Source of the DNA: Bacteroidota bacterium
Lineage (GTDB): Bacteria; Bacteroidota; Bacteroidia; Chitinophagales; Chitinophagaceae
Length of the DNA stretch: 64,000 nucleotides
Assembly (NCBI GenBank): GCA_016868815.1
Contig: VGFQ01000008.1
Location: 1 to 64,000 of the forward strand
Direction: 5' to 3'
Below are positions 49,956 through 59,895 of the stretch, piece by piece. Under the pieces are notes generated by a model that did not search any database, was not told where the DNA came from, and saw nothing but the letters and a program-made list of their open reading frames with translations. Numbering within the stretch: position 1 is the stretch's first letter; every line of letters begins with the position of its first letter. The translations under genes and the position numbers were made by a program.

Positions 49956-51344
49956 TCAGTATCCTACGTTCTGCACCAGCTGCTTGTTCACGTCCATCTC
50001 GCGTTGCGGTATGGGCATGATGAGCTTCGGCGAGTTCCAGGAAAAGTTACCCAGTGTCGTCTGCAGGCGTTTGACCTCAGGGAGGCTATGTCCTTCAAAA
50101 GCCAGCTCGAGATAACGCTCACGGGTGATGGCGGCGAGGTTGAGTTGGCTGACGGTGAGGGCTGTCAGTCCCGCGCGGGTGCGGATGGCGTTCACATCAG
50201 CCAGCGGAGTAGCACCGAGGGTGGTGGAGTTGCGGAAATTGCACTCGGCACGCGTGAGGATCATTTCTGCCAGTCGTATGACGGGCACGTCGCCGTAGCG
50301 GTCGAGGTGCTTCCCGGTGTAGTTGCTTCCACCGCTGAGGAAGAAATACCGACGCTTGTCATTGGCACTATAGAGAGCGATGTGGGCGGGACGGATCTTA
50401 CAGTCGCTGCGGCCCGCAGTACCGGGTATGCCGACATTACGGCCGAAGTAGGTGTTTAAAGCGTTGGTCCCGTCTTGGGTAGTGACCTTGATTCCAAAAA
50501 GGTACTCGGTAGGCATGGATCCACCGTTGTCGATGAAGGTGAACCAGAGGCGTTTGAAGTCGGTGTTCAGTGTCCGTCCACTGCCTCCGATCACACGGTT
50601 GGCAGCGGCACCGGCGGCCGTGTAGTTCTTATTCATGAGCTGCACACGGGCCAGCATGGCGGCAGCGGCCCATTTGGTGGCATAGAAGCCATTAGAGGAG
50701 GGCAGCTGTGTCTCTGCCTTGGTGAGGTCGGCGATGACTTGGTCATACACGGCTTTGACGGAGGCGCGGGGCCGATAGTCGGCATCGGTGATGCCACGGG
50801 TCGGCGTGAGCACCAGGGGCACGCCGGGATTGGCATTGGCATCTCCGTCGCCCACAAACTTGGCGTAGAGCCGCACCAGCTCGAAATGCATGGCGGCGCG
50901 GAGGAAGAGGGCCTCTCCTTCCACGGATGCTTTCTTGGCTGGGGAGGAGGTAACCTTGTCGATGGCACTAAGCACGTTATTGGCGCGGTTGATACAGTTA
51001 TAAGCTACGGCCCAGGTGCTGGTGGCGAAGCTGTTATTCGATACCATTATACCATTCCACGCATCGACCAGCCCTGCGAAGGTACCGGTGAATTGGATAT
51101 TGGTGGAGTTACCGATGAGTTCGTTGAGCACCATGATTTCACCTCCATAGCCGGCAGCACTTTGCAGTCCGTCGTAGGCACCGATTAGGGTAACCATGAC
51201 GTCTTCTTCGGTGTTGAGAGCGGCGGACTCTGAGATGCTCTGATAGGGCCCGATATCGAGACGCTTGGTACAGCCAGCCGTAAGAACACCCGCCAGGCAG
51301 ATCGCCGCGAGGATTTTGCCGATGTGCGTATGATTTCGTTTCAT
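49956..51344 (-). CDS. SusD/RagB family outer-membrane lipoprotein
   Basis: 462 residues. Lipoprotein signal with GVLTAGCTKRLD (Cys about 25). DIGPYQSISESAALNTEEDVM is the SusD start, with TPR-like helices (SSPAKKASVEGEALFLRAAMHFELVRLYAKF) and a late LTRAECNFRNST, LTRERYLELAFEGHSLPEVKRL segment. It binds glycan or peptide ligands at the surface and delivers them to its SusC partner, which lies 19 nt upstream. The substrate class is not shown; no glycosidase or protease adjoins. Confidence 0.95.
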   Translation of the reverse strand: MKRNHTHIGKILAAICLAGVLTAGCTKRLDIGPYQSISESAALNTEEDVMVTLIGAYDGLQSAAGYGGEIMVLNELIGNSTNIQFTGTFAGLVDAWNGIMVSNNSFATSTWAVAYNCINRANNVLSAIDKVTSSPAKKASVEGEALFLRAAMHFELVRLYAKFVGDGDANANPGVPLVLTPTRGITDADYRPRASVKAVYDQVIADLTKAETQLPSSNGFYATKWAAAAMLARVQLMNKNYTAAGAAANRVIGGSGRTLNTDFKRLWFTFIDNGGSMPTEYLFGIKVTTQDGTNALNTYFGRNVGIPGTAGRSDCKIRPAHIALYSANDKRRYFFLSGGSNYTGKHLDRYGDVPVIRLAEMILTRAECNFRNSTTLGATPLADVNAIRTRAGLTALTVSQLNLAAITRERYLELAFEGHSLPEVKRLQTTLGNFSWNSPKLIMPIPQREMDVNKQLVQNVGY

Positions 51345-51363
51345 ATTCTTCTATTGAATGGGA

Positions 51364-54300
51364 TTAGAGGTTGATGTTGATGCCGACCAGAAAGGTCCTG
51401 GGCTGAGGCGGTGTATAGAAGTCATTGCCCTTGGCGATATTGGAGTCAAAACTATCGGCATTGACCTCAGGGTCCCAGTAGGGGTATTTGGTAAAGGTCA
51501 AGAGGTTCTGGCCTGACACGTAGATACGGGCCTTTTCCATGCGCAGCTTGCGGAGGACATCACCAGTAAAGGTATATCCGAAAGTGACGTTGCGCAGGCG
51601 CATGTAGGCGCCGTCAACGATATAGCGGCTGCTTTCCTGGGATCCGTTGACACGGAAGAGACGCACTTGGGGTATGTCAGTCACGTCTCCTGGCTTCCTC
51701 CAGCGGCGGAGCTGGTCGGCTGTATTGTTATCTTCATAGAGCATGCTCGCGGAGGAGTAGCGGCCCATTCCAAAGATGTTATTCTGGTTGCCTGCTACGC
51801 CATTGAAGAAAATGGAGAGGTCAAAGCCCTTATAGGAGAAGTTGTTGGTAAAGCCATAAATCAGGTCCGGGTTGGGGTCGCCAACTACGATGCGATCTGC
51901 TTCAGCATACACCGAGGTGGTGGTACGGTCGCGGGTGCCGTCCGCCAACTTTTTATTTTTATAGAAGAGGGCGTTGCCATTGGCGGGATCTACGCCGGCG
52001 AATTCAGGTGCATAGAAGACCCCTACATTGTAGCCTTGTTCGACACGGTTCATATTCCTGACACCGCCTTCTATAATCTGGCCTTGAATGTCGATCACCT
52101 TGCCACGGTTTATGGCGAGATTGACATTGGTGGACCATTTCAGTTTGCCTACTAAGTTCTGGGTGTTGAGGACGAGCTCCCAACCTTTATTCTCCAATTT
52201 TCCGACATTACGCACCTGGCTGTTGAAGCCAGTAGATGCTGGGATATTCACGGAGAGCAGCAGGCCTGTGGTCTGCTTTTCGTAGTAGTCGATCTCCCCG
52301 GTGATGCGGTTGTTTAGGATGCCGAAGTCAAGTCCGGCGTCCAGCTGGGTGGTGGTCTCCCAGCTCAGATCGGGGTTGGAGAGTTGCGAGGGACGTTGAC
52401 CTGCATTGCCGGCATAGCCCGCATCCCCTGTGAACAGTCCCAGCTGTGGGAAGTTGCCGATCTCCGCATTTCCCACGATGCCGTAGGAAGTACGAAGCTT
52501 CAGGAAGCTGACCACCGGTAAGATGCTCATGAACTTTTCGTTGGTAATGATCCACCCGGCAGAGGCGGCAGGGAAGATACCCTGGCGGGAGTTCTTACCG
52601 AAGCGGGAGGACTCATCCATGCGTCCGCTCAAGGCCAGGATGTAGTTGTCCATCAAGGTGTAATTGGCCCGGGCGAAATAGGAGAGGAATCTAAAGTCTG
52701 ACTGCGAAGAGCTACCACCTGATTTGGTGGCGGCACTAGCGATCTTGGTATAGGAGTTAGAGGGGAAGTCTAGACCTTCGGTGAAGTTATATTTAGACGA
52801 GGACTCTTGATATTGCATACCCGCGGTCACTGTCAGATTGTGAATCTTGCGGTTCAGCTTGTAGGTAAAATAAGAGTTGGAGTTGAAGTTAGTGATGAAG
52901 GCTGCCCGATTGGCACCGACACCTTTCACGGCACGGGTTTGATTACGTACAGTTTCTGAGCGGAAATAGTTCTCTTCATTCTGGCTGAGGTAGTCGAGGC
53001 CAAACTCCGTCTTGAATGTTAGCCCTGGTAGGATTTTTACCTGAGCAAAGGCATTGCCGAAGGTGCGATAGACGTCCTGGATAAAACGGCCATACTTCAC
53101 AGTCAGCAATGGATTATAGTACAAGGGGATATTGACGTCGCCGGGAGGAGTCCCTGCGTCGAGACCCGTAGAGGGATCCAGGAAAGGCGTCATAGGCATG
53201 AGGGCGATGGCCTGGAGCGGGTTGGAGAATGCGTTGTCATCGGGGAGGCGGCGATTCCAGGTGCGGGCAAGACTTAGCGACACGCCCAGGTCGAGCCATT
53301 CATTGACAGTCTGATCGAGGTTCAGTCGAGCCGTGGAACGCGAGAGCTTATTGCCAACGATGGTGCCTGTCTGGTCGAGGTGCTGAAAAGAGGTAAAGAA
53401 CTTGGTACGGTCGGTGCCGCCTCGGATTTGCAGGTCGGCCTGCTGATAGGGGGCGCGTTGAAAGACGACATCCTGCCAATCGTAGGTTTTTTTTGGATCC
53501 TTGAGCCACTCGCCATAACTATAGTAATCCATCACATCGTTCTTGACGTATGACGTCCAGCTGTTGGGATCGTTGAGGGGGGTTCCGGCTAGATTATCGC
53601 GGTAGGCAGCACCTTCCAGAATCAGTTCGGCATACTGCTCGGAGTTGAGCATCTCCAGGCGCTTGGTCGCTTCGGCATAGCCAGTCTGTACGTTGAAGGT
53701 GACACTCGTCTTCCCAGCCTTTCCCCTTTTGGTGGTGATCAGCACGACGCCGTTGGCAGCACGAGCTCCATAGATGGCGCCGGCGGATGCGTCTTTAAGG
53801 ACTTCGATAGACTCGATGTCGTTTGGGTTGAGGTCGGCCAGCGGGTTCATGTCGCCACCGTAGGAGCTCTGGTCGTCGGTGGTGATTGGAGTGCCATCCA
53901 GCACGTAGAGAGGCTGGCTATTGGCACTGATGGAGGAGGTACCTCGGACACGGACGGTCACGGCCTGGCCGAGTTTGCCCGACTGGGCGTTGACGAACAC
54001 CCCGGCAGCTTTCCCTTGGAGGGCCTGATCGACGCTGGCCAGCGGCAAATATTCGATGTCCTTAGCCTTCACCCGGGCAATATTGCCCGTGAGTTCGCGG
54101 CGGATCTGCGAGCCACCGAAGCCTGTGACTACGACTTCTGAGAGCGCTTTGGCGTCTGTAACCACTGATATATTCAGCGCGGCGCCTGTGACCGTGGCCT
54201 CCCGCTGCTCATATCCGACGGCGGAAATGACCAGCACAGAACCGGGTGCAGCGGTGATGGTGAACATGCCACTTGCATCGGTGACAACAGAATTGTTGGT

Positions 54301-54441
54301 TTTTTTAATCTGTAGCGTTGCAGACGATACGGGAGCGCCCGACTCATCTGTAACTTTACCTTTCACGGTGATGCTCTGTGCAGATACCACAGCGGGTATC
54401 GCCAGCAGCATCCAAAAGGCATGTAGGAAGAACCTTCTCAT
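51364..54441 (-). CDS. SusC/RagA family TonB-linked outer-membrane protein
   Basis: 1025 residues. Signal peptide MRRFFLHAFWMLLAIPAVVSA, a carboxypeptidase-regulatory domain (KGKVTDESGAPVSSATLQI), then the SusC plug with VVVTGFGGSQIRRELTGNI, LQGKAAGVFVNAQSGK, GTSSISANSQPLYVLDG and SIEVLKDASAGAIYGARAANG, and a 22-stranded barrel to the C-terminal RTFLVGININL. It is the energised pore of the SusCD pair. The 438-nt region upstream should hold its regulation. Confidence 0.96.
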   Translation of the reverse strand: MRRFFLHAFWMLLAIPAVVSAQSITVKGKVTDESGAPVSSATLQIKKTNNSVVTDASGMFTITAAPGSVLVISAVGYEQREATVTGAALNISVVTDAKALSEVVVTGFGGSQIRRELTGNIARVKAKDIEYLPLASVDQALQGKAAGVFVNAQSGKLGQAVTVRVRGTSSISANSQPLYVLDGTPITTDDQSSYGGDMNPLADLNPNDIESIEVLKDASAGAIYGARAANGVVLITTKRGKAGKTSVTFNVQTGYAEATKRLEMLNSEQYAELILEGAAYRDNLAGTPLNDPNSWTSYVKNDVMDYYSYGEWLKDPKKTYDWQDVVFQRAPYQQADLQIRGGTDRTKFFTSFQHLDQTGTIVGNKLSRSTARLNLDQTVNEWLDLGVSLSLARTWNRRLPDDNAFSNPLQAIALMPMTPFLDPSTGLDAGTPPGDVNIPLYYNPLLTVKYGRFIQDVYRTFGNAFAQVKILPGLTFKTEFGLDYLSQNEENYFRSETVRNQTRAVKGVGANRAAFITNFNSNSYFTYKLNRKIHNLTVTAGMQYQESSSKYNFTEGLDFPSNSYTKIASAATKSGGSSSQSDFRFLSYFARANYTLMDNYILALSGRMDESSRFGKNSRQGIFPAASAGWIITNEKFMSILPVVSFLKLRTSYGIVGNAEIGNFPQLGLFTGDAGYAGNAGQRPSQLSNPDLSWETTTQLDAGLDFGILNNRITGEIDYYEKQTTGLLLSVNIPASTGFNSQVRNVGKLENKGWELVLNTQNLVGKLKWSTNVNLAINRGKVIDIQGQIIEGGVRNMNRVEQGYNVGVFYAPEFAGVDPANGNALFYKNKKLADGTRDRTTTSVYAEADRIVVGDPNPDLIYGFTNNFSYKGFDLSIFFNGVAGNQNNIFGMGRYSSASMLYEDNNTADQLRRWRKPGDVTDIPQVRLFRVNGSQESSRYIVDGAYMRLRNVTFGYTFTGDVLRKLRMEKARIYVSGQNLLTFTKYPYWDPEVNADSFDSNIAKGNDFYTPPQPRTFLVGININL

Positions 54442-54879
54442 GTGCGTATGGTTTGATGGTTGATGTGAAATATATATGTTGAATTATAACATTGAAAGAT
54501 GGAAGATCTTGGGGCGGTTCGAGAGGACTATATCTTTTGTAGTTTCTTAAATCGACGCTATATATACATGTGTTTGAGTACGGCAGATAACTTTTGAACT
54601 ATTCAATGATCGACCTGACAGATCAAGATCGGAATGTAAAATTAAAAAAAAATAGCGTGTAGTTTGATCTTGCACATATATAAATTATTTATATATAAAG
54701 AAGATCGACTCCTGCACTCCCAAAAGTTATCCCAGCGCTTGTATCGCTTTGCATAGGGCTCCCAACTCCTTTAGGCCGTTGGTGATATCCGTTACAATAT
54801 CCTAAGAAATATCTTAGGAAAGCATGAACATCCCGACCATCCTATCCAACATTGGTCCATATGAACTAATATTGTATCT
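54442..54879. other. Divergent intergenic region between susC and the cold-shock gene
   Basis: No gene seen. Contains an inverted repeat CCTAAGA-AATA-TCTTAGG at 54801-54818 and, close to the cold-shock ATG, TAATATTG (54867-54874), one base from TAnnTTTG. No clear promoter for susC was found. Confidence 0.45.
54801..54818. repeat. 18-base inverted repeat
   Basis: CCTAAGA and TCTTAGG pair perfectly around AATA, 62 nt before the cold-shock gene. Possible operator. Confidence 0.3.
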
Positions 54880-55320
54880 ATGGCAGACTCATGGAACAAA
54901 AAAGAGCGAGAGAAAAAGAAGCAGCAGGCAAAAAAAGAGAAAGAGGAGCGTAAAAAAGAGCGTCGCCAGCAATCGGAAGATGGCGGAGGCAATGCTATGA
55001 TGGCCTATCTGGATGCCGACGGCAACCTGACGTCAACCCCTCCTGACCCCAATCAGCGTCGGGAAGTATCCCTCGAAGAGATTGAAATCAGCGTACCCCG
55101 GCAGACCCATGAACCGGCAGAGCCAGGCACCCGAGAAGGCATCCTGACTTTTTTCAATGAATCCCGAGGCTTCGGCTTCATCCGGGATATTAAGACACGC
55201 GAGAGCATTTTTGTACACGTAAATGACATCCTGGAGCCGCTGACGGAAAACGGAAAAGTAAACTTCAAACTGGGAGACAGTCCCAAAGGACCTGTGGCCT
55301 TGCAGGTGAAGAATGCCTAA
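54880..55320 (+). CDS. Cold-shock domain protein with Lys/Glu-rich N-terminus
   Basis: 146 residues. The first 33 residues are almost all Lys, Glu, Arg and Gln (KKEREKKKQQAKKEKEERKK), probably a charged single helix. A linker follows, then the cold-shock domain (about 84-146): GILTFFNESRGFGFIRD (RNP1) and ESIFVHVNDI (RNP2). It should bind single-stranded RNA and DNA. Such extended cold-shock proteins are common in Bacteroidota. Convergent with the DoxX-like gene (16-nt gap). Confidence 0.93.
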   Translation: MADSWNKKEREKKKQQAKKEKEERKKERRQQSEDGGGNAMMAYLDADGNLTSTPPDPNQRREVSLEEIEISVPRQTHEPAEPGTREGILTFFNESRGFGFIRDIKTRESIFVHVNDILEPLTENGKVNFKLGDSPKGPVALQVKNA

Positions 55321-55336
55321 GCAATCTAAGGGCCTA

Positions 55337-55888
55337 CTACAGTTTTCGATTGGTAGCCGGCGAGACAGTACCGGAAGCGTCTTTGGGCTGGATGGGATCT
55401 TGGTACATCCTACCCCAAATCACAAAGCCAGCCAACAACAAGACAAGCAGATTGTAGGGAATAGCAGCATATTCACCATTGATGAGATGAAAGAGGATGG
55501 CTATGCACATGAAAGAAGCCAAGGTCCAACCTGCATAGATTCCCAGCTCTGGACGATATCGAAGCAATGCCGGGACGATCATTAATGCAGAGACGACCAG
55601 TTCCATCAAACCAATCCCTGCTACCAGCCAACCCGGGGCTAAGCTGACCCAGGGCATAGTCAGCCCCAGCGTCTCCACCGGCATCAACAACTTCAGCAAA
55701 CCTTGCATTAAAAAGATAGCAGACAACACAGCCTGGACACCCCAGATCCCCAGGGAAAGCCGACGATTCCTATGTCTCCGGGCACGAGAAGACTCCCGGG
55801 ATGATTGATGCGGTGCACGGGAAGATGACTGTGCAGAATTTGAAACAGGGTGTGTTGGCATAGACTCTACAACCGTTCCGATGTTCAC
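55337..55888 (-). CDS. DoxX-like membrane protein
   Basis: 183 residues. The first 45 are Ser/Arg-rich and polar; the first Met of the frame (55888) or the one at 55864 could be the start. Four hydrophobic segments follow (SAIFLMQGLLKLLM, WLVAGIGLMELVVSALMIV, GWTLASFMCIAILFHLI, PYNLLVLLLAGFVIWG), as in the DoxX/DUF4267 type of four-helix proteins. The polar N-terminus is longer than usual. Function unknown; DoxX proteins have been linked to redox or stress tolerance. Confidence 0.75.
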   Translation of the reverse strand: MNIGTVVESMPTHPVSNSAQSSSRAPHQSSRESSRARRHRNRRLSLGIWGVQAVLSAIFLMQGLLKLLMPVETLGLTMPWVSLAPGWLVAGIGLMELVVSALMIVPALLRYRPELGIYAGWTLASFMCIAILFHLINGEYAAIPYNLLVLLLAGFVIWGRMYQDPIQPKDASGTVSPATNRKL

Positions 55889-56158
55889 TTGTTGAAATTA
55901 GAAGATTATCTGATTTTTCCCAAACCGATACACCCCATACGCATCCCAGGATCCAAAAAAACTCAAGAATACGCCTGCCCTGCCCTGACTGCTGGCGTAT
56001 GACTTAACCGAACCAGGGACATGAGAAGTCCTATATGATTCAAAGAGGCTCGAACTACCCTAATCTAACATGGCCGGAGAGGATCTTAAAAAAAAATGCT
56101 AAACAACAGGTATAATGTCGATCTTAGATAACAATTTCATTCCAAAAAATCATTGTTA

Positions 56159-59059
56159 ATGAAACGCACATGCATTCTGTTGCTCTCCGTTCTTTTCACA
56201 CTGGGGGCCTTTGCGCAGCAGCCAACGCGCAGCGGAACCGTCTCCGACGAGAACGGTAAACCCTTGGCAGGCGCGACAGTTAGTATCAGAGGCACCAAGA
56301 CCTCCGCTGTCACTGGACAAGACGGCAAGTTCAACATCAGCGTAGAGAACGGCGCCGTGCTGCTGGTCAGCTTCACCGGCTATGAGGCAGGGACGCTGCG
56401 CGTGTCCTCCGATGGAGTCCTCGCCATCCGGCTTTCCCCTGTCGCCGCAGAGATCGCTGAGGTGGTCGTCACCGGCACCCGCGGCCTTCCCCGGAGCAAA
56501 CTGGAGTCGACTGCACCGGTCGATGTATTTGATGTCAAGTCGCTCGTCACCCAGCTGCCACAGACGAACATCACAGACATCCTCAACAACATCGCCCCCT
56601 CATTCAACTCCACCACGCAGACAGTAGCAGATGGCACAGACCACATCGACCCCGCCACCGTCAGAGGCCTCGGCCCAGATCAGACCCTCGTATTGGTGAA
56701 TGGTAAGCGCCGCTATACCTCTGCCCTGGTCAATGTGAACGGCACCATGGGCAGGGGATCTGTCGGCACCGACCTCAACGCAATCGCCGCCGGCGGCATC
56801 GACCGCATCGAACTGCTGCGCGACGGGGCAGCAGCCCAGTACGGCTCAGACGCCATCGCAGGCGTCATCAACGTACAGCTGAACCGCGATGTCAATAAAG
56901 GTCGCGCCACCGTCAGCCGCGGCGCCAACATCACTACCTTCCAAGCCTACACCCACAACAACCCAGGGATCTTCACCCAAGGCAAAGACCCCGAATACAT
57001 CGATCAGGACGTGACCGACGGACAGAAGGTGACAGCCACCCTCAACTATGGATGGCAGCTCGGTAAACGCCAGGGCAGCTTCATCAACGTCACCATGAAC
57101 TACGACCAGCGCGAACCAACCATCCGCTCCGGTCAGCGGACAGGAGACATCGACAACCGCACCGCTGGCGATGCCGCCAGCAACGCCCTGCTCGGCCAGC
57201 TCGGCGTGACACGCGACTTCTTCCAGATGCGCGTCGGTCAATCCCGCACCCGCAACACCCAAGGCGTCATCAACGGCGCCCTAAAACTGAAGAACGACGG
57301 TGAATTTTATTTCTTCAGCATCCTCGGACAGCGCAATGGCAACTCCACCGGCTTTTACCGCATGCCCTTCCAGGCGACCAACATCCCCGCCATCTATCCC
57401 AGAGGCTTCCTGCCACAGATCAGCTCCACCATCTCCGACATCTCCGTCGGTACTGGCTTCAAAGGCAAGATGGGCGACTGGAACTATGACCTCAGCAATG
57501 TCTACGGACAGAACGCCTTTAGCTTCTTCATCGAGAACACCCTCAACGTGTCGGGATTTTATAACAACAGCCTAAAGCAGACGGAGTTCGACGCCGGCAC
57601 CCTAAGCTTTCGGCAGAATACCACCAACTTCGACCTCACCAAGAAGCTGACCGGCAGCGCCCTGAGCAACATCGCCATCGGAGCAGAATATCGCTTTGAA
57701 AACTACCAGCAGAACCCGGGAGAAACGGCCTCCTGGGCAAACTTCATGCGCCGCACCGCCGGACAGGTAGACATCATCAACGGTACCCCCACTACCGTGC
57801 GACTGGCAGACAATTCCACCGGCATCCCCGCTGGGGGCTCACAGGTCTTCCCCGGCTTCCGCCCCGACAACTCGATGGACCAGGACCGCTCCTCTGCTGC
57901 CCTCTATGCCGACCTTGAGATCGAGCCCTCTAAGCGATTCCTGATAGACATGGCCGCGCGCTATGAGCATTACTCCGACTTCGGCGGTAACCTCAGCGGA
58001 AAGATCGCAGCCCGCTATAAAGTCACCGACAACTTCTCCTTCCGAGGCTCCACCAGCACCGGCTTCCGGGCCCCGGCTCTGCAGCAGCGCTATCTCACAA
58101 AGACCTCCACCGTCTTCCAGGGCGGGGTAGCCTTCGACGATGCCACGCTGCCAAACGACAGCAAGGCAGCCCAGCTGCTGGGCATCCCTAGCCTACGCCC
58201 GGAGATCTCCCGCAGCGTGAGCCTGGGCATGACCCTCAAGAAGGGCCACTTCAGCCTGACGGTCGATGGATTCTCCACCTTTGTGAAAGACCGCATCATC
58301 CTCACCGACGCCTTCCAGGGCCTCAACGGCGGCAACCCCCAACAACAGGAGATCTTCAACATCCTCCTGCTGAACAACGCCGCTCGCGGTGTATTTATGG
58401 CCAATGCCACCGACCTCCTCACCCGCGGCGTGGACGCCATCGCCAACTACAACATCAAGCTCGGCGGCCGCCAGACGCTTCGCCTAGAATTGGCCGGCAC
58501 CTTTACCGAGCGTAAGATCATGGGCGCTACCAAGGTATCCGAAAAGCTAAAAGGCCGCGAGTCGACCTACATGAGCCCAATCAACAAAGCCACCCTGGTT
58601 GATGGCAACCCCAAGGTCAAGGGATATGTCAGTGCCTCCTACCGCGCCGGCAAGTTCAATGCCTACGTCCGCAGCACCTACTTCGGCAAAGTCACCCACA
58701 TCGAAGGCGGCGGTGCCACCAGCTGGTTCTATATCCAGGAGCTCGATGCGCGCACCACCACCGACCTCACGCTGGGCTACCGCATCACCAAGGCCCTGCA
58801 GTTCTCCCTCGGCGCCAACAACCTCTTCGACATCTACCCCGAACTCCTGATGGCCAGCAAAGGCTTCTACAAGCGCCTCGACGTGACCATCGGCAGCCCC
58901 ACCTACGACCAGTTCGTGGAGACCGCGTCCGCCAGCGCCCGCGGCATCGTCAACAACAACGCAGTCACCTCCAACAACCAGTTCAACTACTCCCGCCGCG
59001 TCACGCAGATCGGCATGAACGGCCGCTACGTATACGGACGCATCACGCTCGACTTCTGA
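56159..59059 (+). CDS. TonB-dependent receptor
   Basis: 966 residues from the ATG at 56159 (an in-frame TTG lies 6 nt earlier). Signal peptide MKRTCILLLSVLFTLGAFAQ. Carboxypeptidase-regulatory domain (RSGTVSDENGKPLAGATVSI), plug with VVVTGTRGLPRSK, LPQTNITDILNNIAPSF, VRGLGPDQTLVLVNGKRRY and IDRIELLRDGAAAQYGSDAIAG, then a barrel ending in YVYGRITLDF. It differs from the SusC type and is not paired with a SusD; plugs of this kind are common in receptors for siderophores, cobalamin or other cofactors. Its own terminator follows at 59088. Confidence 0.94.
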   Translation: MKRTCILLLSVLFTLGAFAQQPTRSGTVSDENGKPLAGATVSIRGTKTSAVTGQDGKFNISVENGAVLLVSFTGYEAGTLRVSSDGVLAIRLSPVAAEIAEVVVTGTRGLPRSKLESTAPVDVFDVKSLVTQLPQTNITDILNNIAPSFNSTTQTVADGTDHIDPATVRGLGPDQTLVLVNGKRRYTSALVNVNGTMGRGSVGTDLNAIAAGGIDRIELLRDGAAAQYGSDAIAGVINVQLNRDVNKGRATVSRGANITTFQAYTHNNPGIFTQGKDPEYIDQDVTDGQKVTATLNYGWQLGKRQGSFINVTMNYDQREPTIRSGQRTGDIDNRTAGDAASNALLGQLGVTRDFFQMRVGQSRTRNTQGVINGALKLKNDGEFYFFSILGQRNGNSTGFYRMPFQATNIPAIYPRGFLPQISSTISDISVGTGFKGKMGDWNYDLSNVYGQNAFSFFIENTLNVSGFYNNSLKQTEFDAGTLSFRQNTTNFDLTKKLTGSALSNIAIGAEYRFENYQQNPGETASWANFMRRTAGQVDIINGTPTTVRLADNSTGIPAGGSQVFPGFRPDNSMDQDRSSAALYADLEIEPSKRFLIDMAARYEHYSDFGGNLSGKIAARYKVTDNFSFRGSTSTGFRAPALQQRYLTKTSTVFQGGVAFDDATLPNDSKAAQLLGIPSLRPEISRSVSLGMTLKKGHFSLTVDGFSTFVKDRIILTDAFQGLNGGNPQQQEIFNILLLNNAARGVFMANATDLLTRGVDAIANYNIKLGGRQTLRLELAGTFTERKIMGATKVSEKLKGRESTYMSPINKATLVDGNPKVKGYVSASYRAGKFNAYVRSTYFGKVTHIEGGGATSWFYIQELDARTTTDLTLGYRITKALQFSLGANNLFDIYPELLMASKGFYKRLDVTIGSPTYDQFVETASASARGIVNNNAVTSNNQFNYSRRVTQIGMNGRYVYGRITLDF

Positions 59060-59087
59060 TCGTCGACCCGACCCCGCTATGCTCGTG

Positions 59088-59119
59088 GCCGCAGCGCATA
59101 TGCGCTGCGGCTTCTTCTT
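59088..59119 (+). terminator. Terminator of the TonB-dependent receptor gene
   Basis: GCCGCAGCGC and GCGCTGCGGC form a 10-bp stem around ATAT (the whole 24 bases are a perfect palindrome), followed by TTCTTCTT. Confidence 0.8.
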
Positions 59120-59584
59120 ATGGATGGGTCAACCTCTGTTTGCCATGCTGGCAAAGGCCTCGGTGTTGGGTTGGCAACGGCGGGGTCGGTCGTATAGGAG
59201 ATGTTGATGCCTTGGGTGAAGTATTCCTTAGCAGGATGGATGCCAGCTTCTCCGACTCATGGTGGCGGGGCTCATGCCCGAGGAAGAGGATCTCTAGGCG
59301 CCGCGGAGCCGGACTGATGGGCTGCAGGGAGACGAGCGGCGTGAGGCATAGGACAAATAAAGGTTCCGGACGGTCTTCCGGGATAGAAATGAACGCATGA
59401 GTCGAAGGGTTTAACAGGATGTCAATCTACGGAAAGCAAAGGACTTGGATCCGCCAAAGGCGAACACGAATACCCGGGGTGGATGACGAATTGCATAAAT
59501 TTTTATTATGATCATTCTTAGTAGTATAAATATAATGTATGCATCCCTTGGGCAAAGTTTTGCTCCAGTGAAAAAAAACAACCA
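59120..59584. other. Non-coding stretch before the gene remnant
   Basis: No convincing gene. Plus-strand frames here (such as 59140-59400) have an Arg/Gly/Trp-rich, shadow-like composition. Confidence 0.4.
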
Positions 59585-59812
59585 TCCCATGGCAAGATCC
59601 GCTTCCATGAACGCCGGATAGAACTTTCTACCGATGAGGAGGACATCCGCCACCACGTAGCATGCATCCGTGACCTCCAGGAGGAACTGAAGGATGCCCG
59701 ACGGGAGATCCTCTATGCCGGCGGAACCGTTTCCATGGGTGGATCCGTACAGGTCGAGGGCTGGACACGTACCACTCGCCAAAATACTTACGCAGAGGCC
59801 ATTATCGCCTAA
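59585..59812 (+). pseudogene. 3' remnant of an unidentified gene
   Basis: The frame ending in TAA at 59810-59812 has a protein-like translation: KIRFHERRIELSTDEEDIRHH, then CIRDLQEELKDARREILYAGG and GGSVQVEGWTRTTRQN. It has no start codon before a stop at 59522, and the first credible residues appear near 59585. It seems to be the C-terminus of a deleted gene. Helical, charged; family unknown. The opposite-strand frame is a shadow of it. Confidence 0.35.
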
Positions 59813-59895
59813 GGTATCCTATGCATTCTCCCCCCTATGAACCTGCATGAATTGTCTATATCTTGGCGGCAGACCCAGAAAAAATACGACAATCC

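Noticed and set aside
59411-59782. 123-residue minus-strand frame
   Set aside because: It lies opposite the protein-like remnant at 59585-59812 and its composition is that of a shadow.
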